From Fibrella rubiginis (GTDB lineage: Bacteria > Bacteroidota > Bacteroidia > Cytophagales > Spirosomataceae): a stretch of 64,000 bases of DNA. The notes beneath the pieces are model-generated. The model was given only the letters and a program-made list of their open reading frames with translations, ran no database searches and was not told the DNA's origin. Each line of letters begins with the position of its first letter. Position 1 is the stretch's first letter. Both the position numbers and the translations under genes were made by a program. The stretch spans positions 248,001 to 312,000 of the forward strand of contig NZ_JAFMYV010000010.1 of NCBI RefSeq assembly GCF_017353185.1. Direction: 5' to 3'. Shown here one piece after another: positions 1 through 9,331 of this stretch.

Positions 1-1601
1 CCTTGTCGGGGTCTCAGCCCGTGAAGCGGCAGACCAAAAACTGGAATTTGCCGCTCGATAAGCTGCAACCGCAGATTGAGGCCTATGTGAATAGCCATAC
101 CGAGTGGAAAACCAACGTGTTTGGGCAGTGTCAGTCGTGGTTGAAAGAAGGGCTGCGTCCCCGCGCCATGACCCGTGACCTCGACTGGGGCATCAGCGTA
201 CCTCTGCCCGACGCCGAGGGGAAGGTGCTCTACGTCTGGTTCGACGCGCCCATTGGCTACATCTCGATGACAAAAGAGTGGGCTGAGCAACAGGGTCGCG
301 ACTGGGAGCTGTATTGGAAAGACGACAAGACCAAACTGGTGCATTTCATCGGCAAGGACAACATCGTGTTTCACTGCATCATCTTCCCCGCTATGCTCAT
401 GGCCGAGGGTAGTTTAATCCTGGCCGACAACGTACCCGCTAATGAGTTTATGAACCTCGAAGGCGACAAGATCAGCACGTCGCGCAACTGGGCCGTTTGG
501 TTGCATGAATACCTGGAGGAGTTGCCCGGCAAAGAAGACGTACTGCGGTATGTGCTCACGGCCAATGCGCCCGAAACGAAGGATTCGGAGTTTACGTGGA
601 AAGATTTCCAGACGCGCAACAACTCCGAACTGGTGGGCATCTTCGGTAACTTCGTGAACCGCGCTGTGGTGCTAACCGAGAAGTTCAACGACGGCCTGGT
701 GCCGGGTACGTGCACACCTGATGACGAGACGCAACTAGCGCTCGATCAAGCCTTAAAAGACGAACTGGCGCAGTATCCCGATCGTATCGGGCAGGCCATT
801 GAGCAATACCGTTTCCGCGAAGCGCTGACCTTGTTGATGGACGTGGCCCGGCTGGGCAACAAGTATTTTGCCGAAACCGAGCCGTGGAAAGTGGTGAAGA
901 CCAACCCGCAGCGGGCGCATACGATCCTGAATCACGCCTTACAGGTAGCGGCGAATCTGGCCATCCTGTGTGAGCCATTTCTGCCCTTCACCGCCCAGAA
1001 ACTCCACGACCAACTCGGCCTGACCACCAAGCTGGACTGGACCAACGCGGGCCGCACTGACCTGCTGGTAGAAGGCCATCAACTGGCCCCCGCTACCCTG
1101 CTTTTCGCCAAGCTGGACGATGACTTTATTCAGATTCAAATTGACAAACTGAACAAAACCAAAGAGATGAATAATGCTGAAAATATGGGCGCACCTGCCG
1201 CCGCTGCTGAAACCACCAACGGTACGCCCGAAGCCCTGGAAGAAGCCGCGCTAAAGACCGTGGCCCCCATCAAAGACACGATTACCTACGACGATTTTGC
1301 CAAGCTCGATATCCGCATCGGCACCATCACCGAAGCTGAGCGCGTGCCAAAAAGCGACAAGCTGCTGAAACTCCGCGTAGATGATGGCCTGGGTGGTCGG
1401 CAGATTTTGAGCGGCATTGCCAAACACTTCACCCCCGAAGAGCTGATTGGCAAGCAGGTTACGTTCCTGGCCAACCTCGCCCCCCGCAAGATGATGGGCC
1501 ACGAATCGCAGGGCATGATCCTGATGGCCGAAGATGCCGATGGTGCCCTCGCCATGCTGCCGCCCAGCAAACCCGTCTGGAATGGGGGAGGGGTTTCGTA
1601 A
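1..1601 (+). CDS. metG: Methionine--tRNA ligase, 3' part (5' end outside window)
   Basis: Charges tRNA-Met with methionine in the cytoplasm. The visible 532 residues carry the class I HUP-domain tail with the FIGKDN segment (about residues 115-120) and the KMSKS-type loop KISTS (156-160). An anticodon-binding helical domain follows, then a C-terminal EMAP/Trbp111-like tRNA-binding domain from about residue 425 that in the family drives dimerisation. Full-length Bacteroidota MetG is close to 700 aa, so roughly the first 150-170 residues lie upstream of the window. The reading frame is open from the first base and the apparent TTG at position 3 is not a start. The stop codon is followed within a few bases by a 39-bp perfect palindrome with A and T tracts, which probably terminates it. 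Confidence 0.97.
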   Translation, partial: LSGSQPVKRQTKNWNLPLDKLQPQIEAYVNSHTEWKTNVFGQCQSWLKEGLRPRAMTRDLDWGISVPLPDAEGKVLYVWFDAPIGYISMTKEWAEQQGRDWELYWKDDKTKLVHFIGKDNIVFHCIIFPAMLMAEGSLILADNVPANEFMNLEGDKISTSRNWAVWLHEYLEELPGKEDVLRYVLTANAPETKDSEFTWKDFQTRNNSELVGIFGNFVNRAVVLTEKFNDGLVPGTCTPDDETQLALDQALKDELAQYPDRIGQAIEQYRFREALTLLMDVARLGNKYFAETEPWKVVKTNPQRAHTILNHALQVAANLAILCEPFLPFTAQKLHDQLGLTTKLDWTNAGRTDLLVEGHQLAPATLLFAKLDDDFIQIQIDKLNKTKEMNNAENMGAPAAAAETTNGTPEALEEAALKTVAPIKDTITYDDFAKLDIRIGTITEAERVPKSDKLLKLRVDDGLGGRQILSGIAKHFTPEELIGKQVTFLANLAPRKMMGHESQGMILMAEDADGALAMLPPSKPVWNGGGVS

Positions 1602-1706
1602 AAAAAGGTTCAAGGTTTAACGTTTAACGTCCAAAGTTGCTCCGCACATCACACAGAGCGCGGAGCAACTTTGGACGTTAAACGTTAAACCTTGAACCCT
1701 TTTTTA
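1601..1706. repeat. Heptad palindrome IR1, probable bidirectional terminator
   Basis: Perfect 39-bp arms (1607-1645 and 1660-1698) with a 14-nt loop, flanked by A6 and T6. Each arm is a series of phased 7-mers (GTTCAAG, GTTTAAC, GTTTAAC, GTCCAAA) and ends in the core TTGCTCCGC. It lies between the convergent metG and DUF2911 genes, where the flanking A/T tracts would suit termination in both directions. Confidence 0.9.
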
Positions 1707-2606
1707 CGCCTTCTTCTTGCCTTTGCCTTTCATAGAAGGGGTAGCAACGGGCATTTTGGCCTGCATGTCGGCAACGCCTTTGGCAATGGCATCTTTGAAG
1801 AAGGGGAACGCGGCGTCGCCAGAAGTTTCGCCAATGGTCAGGGCTTTCTGTGCCAGGGGCAGCGCTTCGGCCGTTTTGCCCATCTTACCCAGAATCTGCG
1901 CCTTCAGCCAGAGGTTACGGAAGGTCTCTTTCGTCGCAATCGCCTTGTCGACATACGACAATGACTGCTCCATGTTACGGCCTTTCGAGAAGTTGTAGCT
2001 GGCGGCGGCCATCAGCGTATTGGCGTCGTCGGGCTTTTCCATCACGGCTTTGTCGACATTGGCCATGGTGATGGCGCTGGTATTTACGGCTAGGTTAGCA
2101 GACGCTTTCACATCGGCCCACATGATGTCCATGGTGGCAGTGCTGTCGGTCACGTTGTTGATGCCGATGGTGAACGTTTCGGCTTTATCGGCGGTCTTGG
2201 CGGGCGTCAGGTCTACGCGCAGTACGTCGTCTTCGGGTTTGTAGCTCTGTTCAGTCACCGTGTTGTTTTTGCTGAAAATCAGCGTCCACTTATCAGCAGC
2301 GGGCATCGACATAATGGCGTAGGTACCGGCGGCCAGCGCCTTTCCGTTCACCATCATATCCGTCGACGTTGTAAAAGCGGTGGCGCCGTTGGCACCCGTA
2401 CGCCATACTTTACCATAAGGCACAAAATCACCCGTGAAAGGCGTGCGGCCTTTCAGACTGGGACGTGAATATTTTACGGTTACGTCAGTTACGCCGATGG
2501 TTTGCATGACCGTAGCACTGGGGCTGGGCGAAGGCAGTTTCACCTGAGCCGTAGCGAGTTGCGCAACCAGCACCAGCCCAACGGCCGAAAGCATTATTTT
2601 TTTCAT
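1704..2606 (-). CDS. Secreted DUF2911 domain protein
   Basis: Predicted 300-aa exported protein of unknown function. The start at 2606 is chosen because it opens a signal peptide (MKKIMLSAVG... ending TATA|Q near residue 20); the frame stays open further upstream but that extension looks non-coding. Residues about 25-165 match the DUF2911 pattern, including the YGKVWRTGANGAT stretch and the WTLIFSKN strand. The C-terminal half (about 190-280) is helical and repeat-like, resembling a TPR region, and the tail is lysine-rich (KGKGKKK). It is convergent with metG across IR1 and divergent from the Nudix gene. The family is common in Bacteroidota and its biochemical role is not established. Confidence 0.85.
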   Translation of the reverse strand: MKKIMLSAVGLVLVAQLATAQVKLPSPSPSATVMQTIGVTDVTVKYSRPSLKGRTPFTGDFVPYGKVWRTGANGATAFTTSTDMMVNGKALAAGTYAIMSMPAADKWTLIFSKNNTVTEQSYKPEDDVLRVDLTPAKTADKAETFTIGINNVTDSTATMDIMWADVKASANLAVNTSAITMANVDKAVMEKPDDANTLMAAASYNFSKGRNMEQSLSYVDKAIATKETFRNLWLKAQILGKMGKTAEALPLAQKALTIGETSGDAAFPFFKDAIAKGVADMQAKMPVATPSMKGKGKKKA

Positions 2607-2700
2607 GGTACAAAAATGGTTTACTAGATTGTTTCGGTGCGAAATTGGACCAAACCTGTAAGGTTTCCAAAACCTTATGGGTTTAGAAGACAGAATCCCC

Positions 2701-3258
2701 ATGCACCGACAATCCCTGCTTACCCTCCTCCGAAACCACACCCCAGCCGACGCCAATGAGGCGGCTATGACGGCACAAACCATTGCTTTTGTCGAGGCCA
2801 ACCCCACCTGTTTTGAGCGGTCGCTTGCCGAAGGGCATGTAACTGGGTCGGCCTGGATTACCTCGCCCAGCGGCTCGCCCAACGAGCAACGGGTAGTGCT
2901 CATTCACCACCGAAAGCTGGACCGCTGGTTTCAGCCGGGTGGTCATGCCGATGGTGATCCCGACGTGGCGGCCGTGGCGCTGCGCGAAGCACAGGAAGAA
3001 ACCGGACTGCCCGATCTTGAACTTGTCAGCCCCGCTATTTTCGACGTCGACGTGCATTCGATTCCAGCCAGGGGTGAGGTGGGAGCGCATCTGCACTACG
3101 ACATACGCTTCAGATTAAAATCTGATGAAAAAATTATTATTGGCGAAAACAGCGAGGTGAAGGAGATTCGATGGTTAAATCTGGATCAGGCCGAAGCATT
3201 GTCTGATTCAGAATCCGTTGGCCGAATGGTACGAAAGACCCGCCAGACGGGCCAGTAA
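2701..3258 (+). CDS. Nudix hydrolase
   Basis: Predicted 185-aa Nudix-fold pyrophosphohydrolase acting on a nucleoside diphosphate linked to an unknown moiety. The Nudix box runs from about residue 81 to 103 and ends in REAQEETGL; the catalytic RE-x2-EE core is intact. The first conserved Glu of the box is not conserved, here in a GGHADGDPD context. The start at 2701 (MHRQSLL) is preferred because it matches the usual N-terminus; an in-frame ATG at 2677 would add eight residues. The gene is divergent from the DUF2911 gene. Substrate cannot be assigned from sequence. Confidence 0.85.
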   Translation: MHRQSLLTLLRNHTPADANEAAMTAQTIAFVEANPTCFERSLAEGHVTGSAWITSPSGSPNEQRVVLIHHRKLDRWFQPGGHADGDPDVAAVALREAQEETGLPDLELVSPAIFDVDVHSIPARGEVGAHLHYDIRFRLKSDEKIIIGENSEVKEIRWLNLDQAEALSDSESVGRMVRKTRQTGQ

Positions 3259-3307
3259 TCCTTATGTTCGTTTTAGCGTTCTGGGAGTACTGAATGGACA
3301 AAACGCT

Positions 3308-3718
3308 ATGAAACAGATACTGAACTTACTGGCGGGCATTACCCTGTTTGCCGTTAGTTTGGCGGCAAATGCCCAAAGTGCCGTAGGAGACGAAACGGTT
3401 AAGCTTCGAAACGATCCAACCTATTCTACGCGCAACTACAAGCAGGCAAACAAAGCGGCTACGGCCCGTAGTTGGGAAGGCAGCAGCGGCCTGGAGGTAC
3501 GCCCGCCCTACGCCCCCGCTAACCGGCTGAGTAGCTATAAAAATCAGTCACCGGGCCAGATACCGTCGGGTGGAATCACTGTAGAACACACGCCAAACGA
3601 AAAGCTGGCCAACCGAAACTACAAAGCTCAGCAAGGGGCGCCGGTATCTGAAGCGACGACCACTACCGCCCGGAAGCGCACAAAGAGTAACGCGCCCGAC
3701 AACACAACCGCCGAATAA
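3308..3718 (+). CDS. Small secreted protein of unknown function
   Basis: 136-aa protein, not recognised as a named family. The ATG at 3308 opens a clear signal peptide (MKQILNLLAG... AANAQ) with cleavage near residue 22. The mature part is polar, low in hydrophobics and rich in Asn, Thr, Tyr and Lys, with two near-repeats of an N-Y-K-Q/A motif (RNYKQANKA and RNYKAQQGA), and ends in a basic, Thr-rich tail. It is probably periplasmic or surface-exposed and partly disordered. A terminator-like hairpin follows the stop. Confidence 0.65.
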   Translation: MKQILNLLAGITLFAVSLAANAQSAVGDETVKLRNDPTYSTRNYKQANKAATARSWEGSSGLEVRPPYAPANRLSSYKNQSPGQIPSGGITVEHTPNEKLANRNYKAQQGAPVSEATTTTARKRTKSNAPDNTTAE

Positions 3719-3728
3719 ACAAGTCAGA

Positions 3729-3757
3729 ACGCTGCCCAACGGGTGGCGTTTTTGTTT
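3729..3757 (+). terminator. Rho-independent terminator
   Basis: A 10-bp stem (AACGCTGCCC with GGGTGGCGTT, including two G-U pairs) is followed by a T5 run, 10 nt after the stop of the small secreted protein gene. Confidence 0.6.
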
Positions 3758-3785
3758 ACAGCGTAATTGACCAAAAACAATCGCT

Positions 3786-4550
3786 ATGAATCGCTTACAG
3801 GGAAAACGCGCCGTGATCACGGGCGGCTCAGGGGGTATTGGTATGGCTACTGCCCGCCTGTTTCTGGATGAAGGAGCTAGTGTTATGCTAGTGGATCTCG
3901 ACGAAGCCAAACTGAAACAAGCTGCCGACCAGTTGGGCGGAAACATCGCCTATTGTAAAGCTGACGTTACGCAGGCCACCGAGGTTGACGCCTACGTGAA
4001 GGCAGCACAGGAAAAACTGGGTGGCATCGACGTGTTCTTCAACAATGCGGGTATTGAAGGCAAGGTGATGCCCCTAACTGAATACCCCGAAGAGCTATTC
4101 CGTAAAGTTCTCGACGTCAACGTGATGGGCGTTTGGTTTGGACTGAAATACGTGATGCCGGTAATGGAGAAAAACGGCGGCGGCAGCATTGTCATCACCT
4201 CGTCGGTGGCGGGGTTGAGTGGTACACCCAATGTGTCGGCCTACGTGACCAGCAAGCACGGCGTGGTGGGGCTGATGAAAGTTGCCGCGCTGGAAGGAGC
4301 CGCCCACAACATCCGGGTGAACACGATACATCCCTCGCCGGTAGACAATCGGATGATGCGGTCACTGGAAGAGGGGTTTGCACCGGGCCAGTCAGCTGCC
4401 GCTCAGAAGCAGTTTGCCGCCGCCATTCCGCTGAAACGATACGCTAAAGAGGCCGACGTGGCCAACATAGCCCTGTTTCTGGCATCAGACGATGCCTCGT
4501 TTATTACCGGCGGTCAGTATACCGTCGACGGGGGCATGTCAGCGCAGTAG
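3786..4550 (+). CDS. SDR family oxidoreductase
   Basis: 254-aa classical short-chain dehydrogenase/reductase with a Rossmann fold. The cofactor loop TGGSGGIG is at residues 12-19, the NNAG structural motif near residue 90, and the catalytic Ser-Tyr-Lys set includes ITSS (about 138) and YVTSK (about 153-157). Asp at the end of the second strand (VDLDEA) favours NAD(H) over NADP(H). The length is typical of the family. The last 12 bases overlap the convergent macro-domain gene. Substrate unknown. Confidence 0.9.
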   Translation: MNRLQGKRAVITGGSGGIGMATARLFLDEGASVMLVDLDEAKLKQAADQLGGNIAYCKADVTQATEVDAYVKAAQEKLGGIDVFFNNAGIEGKVMPLTEYPEELFRKVLDVNVMGVWFGLKYVMPVMEKNGGGSIVITSSVAGLSGTPNVSAYVTSKHGVVGLMKVAALEGAAHNIRVNTIHPSPVDNRMMRSLEEGFAPGQSAAAQKQFAAAIPLKRYAKEADVANIALFLASDDASFITGGQYTVDGGMSAQ

Positions 4551-5072
4551 CGACAAGGCCCGTTCATAGAGCGCAAAATTTTCGGAATCGAAGCAGGCAA
4601 AGACAATTCGTTTCAGCGCAGAATCTCCACCCACAAAGCCTGTTACGGCGGCTACGGCAGTCTGGCAGGCTTTGTCTTTTGGGTAGCCATAAATACCCGT
4701 ACTAATGTTTGGGAAAGCAATGCTCGTCAGGCTCGCCTCCGTTACCAGGGTAAGTGACCGCTGGTAGCAGCTAGCCAGCAAGGCAGGTTCGTTCTGCTGA
4801 CCCCCATGCCAGACTGGACCCACCGCATGGATCACATGCCGGGCGGGTAGCCGGTAGCCTTTGGTCATCTTGGCGTCGCCGGTTTTGCAGCCCTGCAGTA
4901 GTCTGCATTCTTGCAGTAGTTCGGGACCTGCCGCCCGGTGGATAGCGCCGTCAACGCCCCCGCCGCCCAGTAAACTGCTGTTGGCGGCATTCACGATGGC
5001 ATCTACGTCGAGTTTGGTAATATCGCCCTGAACTAGCTCCAGCGTAACATTTTGGTAGGGAAAAGACGTCAT
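4539..5072 (-). CDS. Macro-domain protein (O-acetyl-ADP-ribose deacetylase type)
   Basis: 177-aa single macro domain that should bind ADP-ribose and, by analogy with YmdB/MacroD enzymes, hydrolyse O-acetyl-ADP-ribose or remove ADP-ribose from proteins. Diagnostic motifs are QGDITKLDVDAIVNAANSS (about 14-32), the GGGGVDGAIHRAAG loop (about 37-50) and the ISTGIYGYP phosphate-binding loop (about 122-130). Its start overlaps the stop of the upstream membrane-protein gene by 4 bp (ATGA), so the two are probably translationally coupled. Confidence 0.93.
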   Translation of the reverse strand: MTSFPYQNVTLELVQGDITKLDVDAIVNAANSSLLGGGGVDGAIHRAAGPELLQECRLLQGCKTGDAKMTKGYRLPARHVIHAVGPVWHGGQQNEPALLASCYQRSLTLVTEASLTSIAFPNISTGIYGYPKDKACQTAVAAVTGFVGGDSALKRIVFACFDSENFALYERALSLLR

Positions 5073-6805
5073 GGCAAGGCCGGTTGAAGGGGCTTTTTGT
5101 AGACGTAATACGTTTTTGAATGTGATGGTTCGTCGAACGTTTTCAACCGGTCGTAGGGTAGTGGCAACTCGGTAACCAGGTAATCATACTGACCTGTTTT
5201 AAAATCAGCAAGGGCCTGTTTTTTGTCGATGAAGTAGTTGGTGAACCCGCTCACGTCGGCCATTAGGAAGAAATCGGGGAAGCGGTTAGGCGGGGTTTGC
5301 TGCGCCTGCACCTGCCGTTGTAGCATGGTTAGCCGGTCGTCTTCCAGCAGGGTCGTTTGCATGGAAACAGGTACGTTCAGACTAGTCTGACTGCCAAACT
5401 GCCGGGCAAATTTTTGCTGGGTGAGCGTTGGGTCCTGTAAGGCCTGAAGTTCGCGCAGGGCCGTTTTCCGGCTGCGGGCCAGGGTATTGTCGAAAGTAGC
5501 GTCGATCAGCACGCGGGCATTGGCGGGCAGGGCGTTGGCATAGGAGGTGGCGTGCATGAGGTTGGAAGGCTGTAACAGCTCTTTTTCCAGTAACACACTC
5601 TCGGCCAGATTGCTAAGTGCAATCAGGCCAGTAGCGCCATACAGCACCCATGCCCGGCTGCCCAGCCAGCGGTAGAGGCCGTAGGCACCGTAGGCCAGCA
5701 GCAGCACGCTCAGCGTACGCAGGGGCAGGGTGTGCGTGATGTAAATGACCGATGAATGAAAAATGGAAATAGTTAGCAACAGCAGGTTACCCGTTAGCAA
5801 TGCCGCAATGATGCGGTTGGGGTAGAACCTCCAGAACGCCGCCCCGCCCAGCAACGTCAGCAGGGGTAGCCAGGCGGTGGGAGCGGGGAGCACCATCGTA
5901 TGCACATAGTCCCAGTTGAAAAAAGACGCCTGCGCACCGCCGTTTACTTTCATGAGTAACCCGCCGAAAAATGATTTCAGCAGTACCAGCGTGTCGGTTA
6001 CCAAAAACGGCATGGTCAGCAGTAAACAGGCCAGTAGCCCAACCACAATGCGCGTAGCCTGACGCCAGTTCAGGCCTGTTCGTACCAGCATCGAACCCAG
6101 AATAAACGGCATGGTAAACACAAACAGCAGCCGCTGACTAAGCAACAGGGCCGTCAGGATCAGCAGGATCGTTCGCCAGCCTCGCTGTGTCTGGCTACCA
6201 AATAGCAGTTGCACAGCCAGACAGGTAAACAAGGCGTAGGCCAACCCCTCGGGCCGGATGGCGGGTGGCCAGACCAGACAGTCGTATTGCAGGCAAAGGA
6301 TAATGGCCAGTGGTAAGCGCAATACGGGTGGAAGACGCAGTGAATCAGCGCGATAGATCGTACGGATGGTGTTGACCAGCAGCCACGCCACCAGCACCAG
6401 CTGCACCAGACGCCCCGCCCGGATCAGGGGTATCCGGTCGAGCAGGTAGGCGTTGGCCGTTTGGTCGATGATGCCAAAAACGCCCACCGCCGACAGTCCG
6501 CCGTGGCCCGCCGCACTGATGATGTTGAGCGCTGATTGCCCAAGCCCAAGCAGGTAAAAGACCACCACCATTGGAATGCCGGGCCAGTCGAGACAGCGGG
6601 GGGTAGCCCCGTAGAGCATAAACACACCCGAATCGGCGATAAACTGTTCATCGGTCGTGAAATAGCCACCATCGGGGGGGTGAATAACCGTAACGAACAG
6701 GTGGAAACCGAAGACCAGCGCGATGCACAGATAGGCCCAAATAACGGGTGGGAAACGCGATTCGATGGGTGAATGGCTATGTACGAGGGGAGGAGATTGC
6801 TGCAT
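5069..6805 (-). CDS. Polytopic membrane protein, possibly GT-C glycosyltransferase-like
   Basis: 578-aa integral membrane protein. An N-terminal cytoplasmic stretch precedes a first membrane helix (about 22-40), then an acidic loop (PPDGGYFTTDEQF) and about nine to ten further hydrophobic segments up to residue 400. The C-terminal third is soluble. The first-loop acidic motif followed by many helices recalls the GT-C/PMT architecture of lipid-linked sugar transferases, but no family-specific motif was recognised. The stop overlaps the macro-domain gene by 4 bp. Confidence 0.7.
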   Translation of the reverse strand: MQQSPPLVHSHSPIESRFPPVIWAYLCIALVFGFHLFVTVIHPPDGGYFTTDEQFIADSGVFMLYGATPRCLDWPGIPMVVVFYLLGLGQSALNIISAAGHGGLSAVGVFGIIDQTANAYLLDRIPLIRAGRLVQLVLVAWLLVNTIRTIYRADSLRLPPVLRLPLAIILCLQYDCLVWPPAIRPEGLAYALFTCLAVQLLFGSQTQRGWRTILLILTALLLSQRLLFVFTMPFILGSMLVRTGLNWRQATRIVVGLLACLLLTMPFLVTDTLVLLKSFFGGLLMKVNGGAQASFFNWDYVHTMVLPAPTAWLPLLTLLGGAAFWRFYPNRIIAALLTGNLLLLTISIFHSSVIYITHTLPLRTLSVLLLAYGAYGLYRWLGSRAWVLYGATGLIALSNLAESVLLEKELLQPSNLMHATSYANALPANARVLIDATFDNTLARSRKTALRELQALQDPTLTQQKFARQFGSQTSLNVPVSMQTTLLEDDRLTMLQRQVQAQQTPPNRFPDFFLMADVSGFTNYFIDKKQALADFKTGQYDYLVTELPLPYDRLKTFDEPSHSKTYYVYKKPLQPALP

Positions 6806-6864
6806 GAAAACGGCGAAACACGGTGAGTGAATAGGCCACCAAAACCGCCCGCAAACTTACGGCA

Positions 6865-8502
6865 CTATTGTTTCAATACGCGAATGGTTCGTTGCTGGTT
6901 GCCCGCCGATAGGGTCAGCAAATACAGTCCCGCCTGCAGGTTGAGGGGGTGCGATGACAGCGAGAGGCTTTGCCCGGGGCCAAATCGCTGTTGTGTCAGC
7001 ACGCGTCCGCTTAAATCAGTCAGGCGGATGTCTACGGGTGTATTGTTGGAGACTTCCTGCCACTGAATCTGTAGCCGGTCCGCACTGGTAAACGGGTTTG
7101 GATAGACCGAAAAGGCCAGTTGCCCGGTCATAATCTGGGCCGCTTTAGTGAACGATGGTATTCCATAGCCAAACTGATTATCGGGCCGGTCGGCCTGCGA
7201 ACCCGACTGCCGCAGGAGGTCGCGCACCTGACTGGCCGTAAGGCGTGGAAACGCCTGCCAGAAGCCTGTGGCCAGCCCCGCCACCAGCGGCGACGAAAAG
7301 GAAGTACCATTGCCGCGGGTAATGGCGCCATTGGGTACGCCCAATACCGTGCTTACCCCAAGGGCAACCAGGTCGGGTTTGATGCGGCCGTCGGCGGTAG
7401 GGCCAATAGAACTAAACCGGGCCAGCGCCCCAGCCTGATCAATAGCACCGATGCTTAGAATGGCTGGCGAATCGGCGGGAGCAGCTATATAATTCCAGAT
7501 GCTGCCGCCTTCGTTTCCTGCCGAATTGACCACCACCATGCCCGTTTCTGCTGCCCAGGTTGCCGCCCGGCTGACCAGGGTTTTGGTTCCTGTCAGATCG
7601 GCGACGGTGTGGTTGTCGGCGGGATTGTCGAACGTGGTGTAGCCCAGGGATGAGTTAATGACGTCGGCACCGGTGCTGTCGGCATATTCGGCTCCCAGCA
7701 GCCAGTAAGCCTCTTCAACGGGGTTTTCGCTGGCCGCCACTTCCGTGCGCAGCAGCACATATGAGGCCTTGTAAGCCGGGCCGTAAAGTTGATTGGGTAC
7801 GTCGGCAGCCATGATCGACAGCACGTTTAGCCCGTGGCTGTCGTCATCGTACACATCGGCTTCGCGGTCGGCAAAATCATAGGTGCTGATGATCCGTTTG
7901 TCGGTAAACAGCGATTGCAGAAAAGGTACTTTGTCGGCTTTCAGGAAACCTGCATCCAGAATCGCCACCAGCATGCCTTCGCCCCGAAACCCCTGTGCGT
8001 GCATCTGGTCGACGCCCAGCGCCGTAAGCTGCGCCGCTGCCGGTCCGTAGGCCGGTATCGCATCGGTCTGGCCAAACTTGCTTGTGGTCTGCTGCGTCCC
8101 GGCTTCTGCACCAATGCGGACGTTGTTAAGCACCCGGTTGGTCTCCAGGCCAGCAACATAGGGCAGCGCCAGTAACGGAGCCAGCCTAGTAGTGGCCACC
8201 TCGACAAGGGCCGCGTTGAGCCACCGCGAGGTGTAGACCACGTTGGCGCCGGCCTGTTGCAGCCCCCGTACGTAGGCGGGATTCACCGGTAAGTCGCGTT
8301 CTGTGATGGCAATACCCTGCCGCTGCCGCCGACTGATAGCCCGCGCCGACAGGAACCGTTCTGGCTGATCGGTACGAAAGGGTGTGCCCGTTTTATCGCG
8401 AAAGCGCAGTAAATACAAACCCGGCCGTTGCGCCCATGCTGATTCTGCGGACCAGACGCCTATTAGTAAAAGGCAGATAATGAGCCAGTTATTCTTTGCC
8501 AT
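6865..8502 (-). CDS. Secreted S8 subtilisin-like protease with T9SS sorting domain
   Basis: 545-aa serine endopeptidase. A signal peptide (about 1-24, ending SAWA|Q) is followed by a propeptide-like region and a subtilase domain with Asp in AILDAGF (about 182), His in DDSHGLNVLS (about 225) and Ser in GNGTSFSSPLVAG (about 400). The last 75 residues, beginning near YPNPFTSADRLQIQW, form a type A T9SS C-terminal sorting domain with the typical DLSGRVL and LQAGLYLLTL strands, predicting export across the outer membrane. It overlaps the upstream lipoprotein gene by 14 bp, implying an operon. Confidence 0.92.
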   Translation of the reverse strand: MAKNNWLIICLLLIGVWSAESAWAQRPGLYLLRFRDKTGTPFRTDQPERFLSARAISRRQRQGIAITERDLPVNPAYVRGLQQAGANVVYTSRWLNAALVEVATTRLAPLLALPYVAGLETNRVLNNVRIGAEAGTQQTTSKFGQTDAIPAYGPAAAQLTALGVDQMHAQGFRGEGMLVAILDAGFLKADKVPFLQSLFTDKRIISTYDFADREADVYDDDSHGLNVLSIMAADVPNQLYGPAYKASYVLLRTEVAASENPVEEAYWLLGAEYADSTGADVINSSLGYTTFDNPADNHTVADLTGTKTLVSRAATWAAETGMVVVNSAGNEGGSIWNYIAAPADSPAILSIGAIDQAGALARFSSIGPTADGRIKPDLVALGVSTVLGVPNGAITRGNGTSFSSPLVAGLATGFWQAFPRLTASQVRDLLRQSGSQADRPDNQFGYGIPSFTKAAQIMTGQLAFSVYPNPFTSADRLQIQWQEVSNNTPVDIRLTDLSGRVLTQQRFGPGQSLSLSSHPLNLQAGLYLLTLSAGNQQRTIRVLKQ

Positions 8503-9178
8503 AGCTTGCTAGTCGCACATACCGCCGCACACCGAAATCAATTTGCCCCTTGCCTACGCACGTGCCCGACGAGCAGAACTGAAGTTGAACCACTTCGCGG
8601 TAGATCATACCTATCTGTTTGGCATAGACTTCCAGCCGTTTATCCTGCGCTACCAGATTCGAATCGCTGTGCTGCACCACTGTGGCTGTTTCAGCAAACG
8701 TTTGCGTGCCTACCGTGTAGGGTTTGCGTACCTGACGCAGCGTGTAGATGTCTTTCTGAAACTGGTTATAAGCATTGCCATTCCACTCGGCACGCTCTGT
8801 TAGGGGGAATATGAGCTTAACGAAATCGGCTCCGTTTTCGGTACGGATGGCCGCCTGTGTATTGCTTCGCGCCGTCCAGAGCGAGTCGGTCTGCCACGCT
8901 GCCTGTGCGTTGGCCCGCCGGTACCGCTGTAGCCGGTAGGCGGGTTGCCCTGTGACGTCGGTATATGGGCTACCGATTGTTTCCTTTAGCTGATAGGTAG
9001 TCGTGGCGGGCGGGGCCGTGAGAGAATAACGTTGTTCGGTGACGTCATAAATGATAAACCGGCCCGTTTCCAGCGGGGCATAATCCGTACCAGGGTCAGT
9101 GACCGTTACGTCAGCTTGTTGGCAGGAAAACAGGAGTGTCCACAAAAAGCAGGTCAGCAGCGAAAACAGGCGAAGCAT
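8489..9178 (-). CDS. Lipoprotein of unknown function
   Basis: 229-aa predicted lipoprotein. The N-terminus MLRLFSLLTCFLWTLLFSC gives a lipobox (LLFS|C) at about residue 19. The mature part is beta-rich, containing YDVTEQRYS and YRLQRYRR strands, and ends near a CSSGTC pair of cysteines. No named family was recognised. It overlaps the downstream subtilase gene by 14 bp and is probably co-transcribed with it. IR2 lies immediately upstream of its start. Confidence 0.75.
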   Translation of the reverse strand: MLRLFSLLTCFLWTLLFSCQQADVTVTDPGTDYAPLETGRFIIYDVTEQRYSLTAPPATTTYQLKETIGSPYTDVTGQPAYRLQRYRRANAQAAWQTDSLWTARSNTQAAIRTENGADFVKLIFPLTERAEWNGNAYNQFQKDIYTLRQVRKPYTVGTQTFAETATVVQHSDSNLVAQDKRLEVYAKQIGMIYREVVQLQFCSSGTCVGKGQIDFGVRRYVRLASYGKE

Positions 9179-9212
9179 AAAACGGTAGGTTTGCGCAAAG
9201 GTCTGAAGAAAG

Positions 9213-9330
9213 GGGGAGTTTAAGGTTTAAAGTCTAATGTCCAAAGTCTAAAGTTGCTTCGCGCACTAAATAGGTAATGCGCGAAGCAACTTTAGACTTT
9301 GGACATTAGACTTTAAACCTTAAACTCCCC
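9213..9330. repeat. Heptad palindrome IR2
   Basis: Perfect 52-bp arms (9213-9264 and 9279-9330) with a 14-nt loop, the longest perfect stem in the window. Phased 7-mers in the arm are GTTTAAG, GTTTAAA, GTCTAAT, GTCCAAA, GTCTAAA, then the core TTGCTTCGC. It lies between two minus-strand genes, ending 1 bp before the stop of the response regulator. Confidence 0.92.
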
Positions 9331-9331
9331 T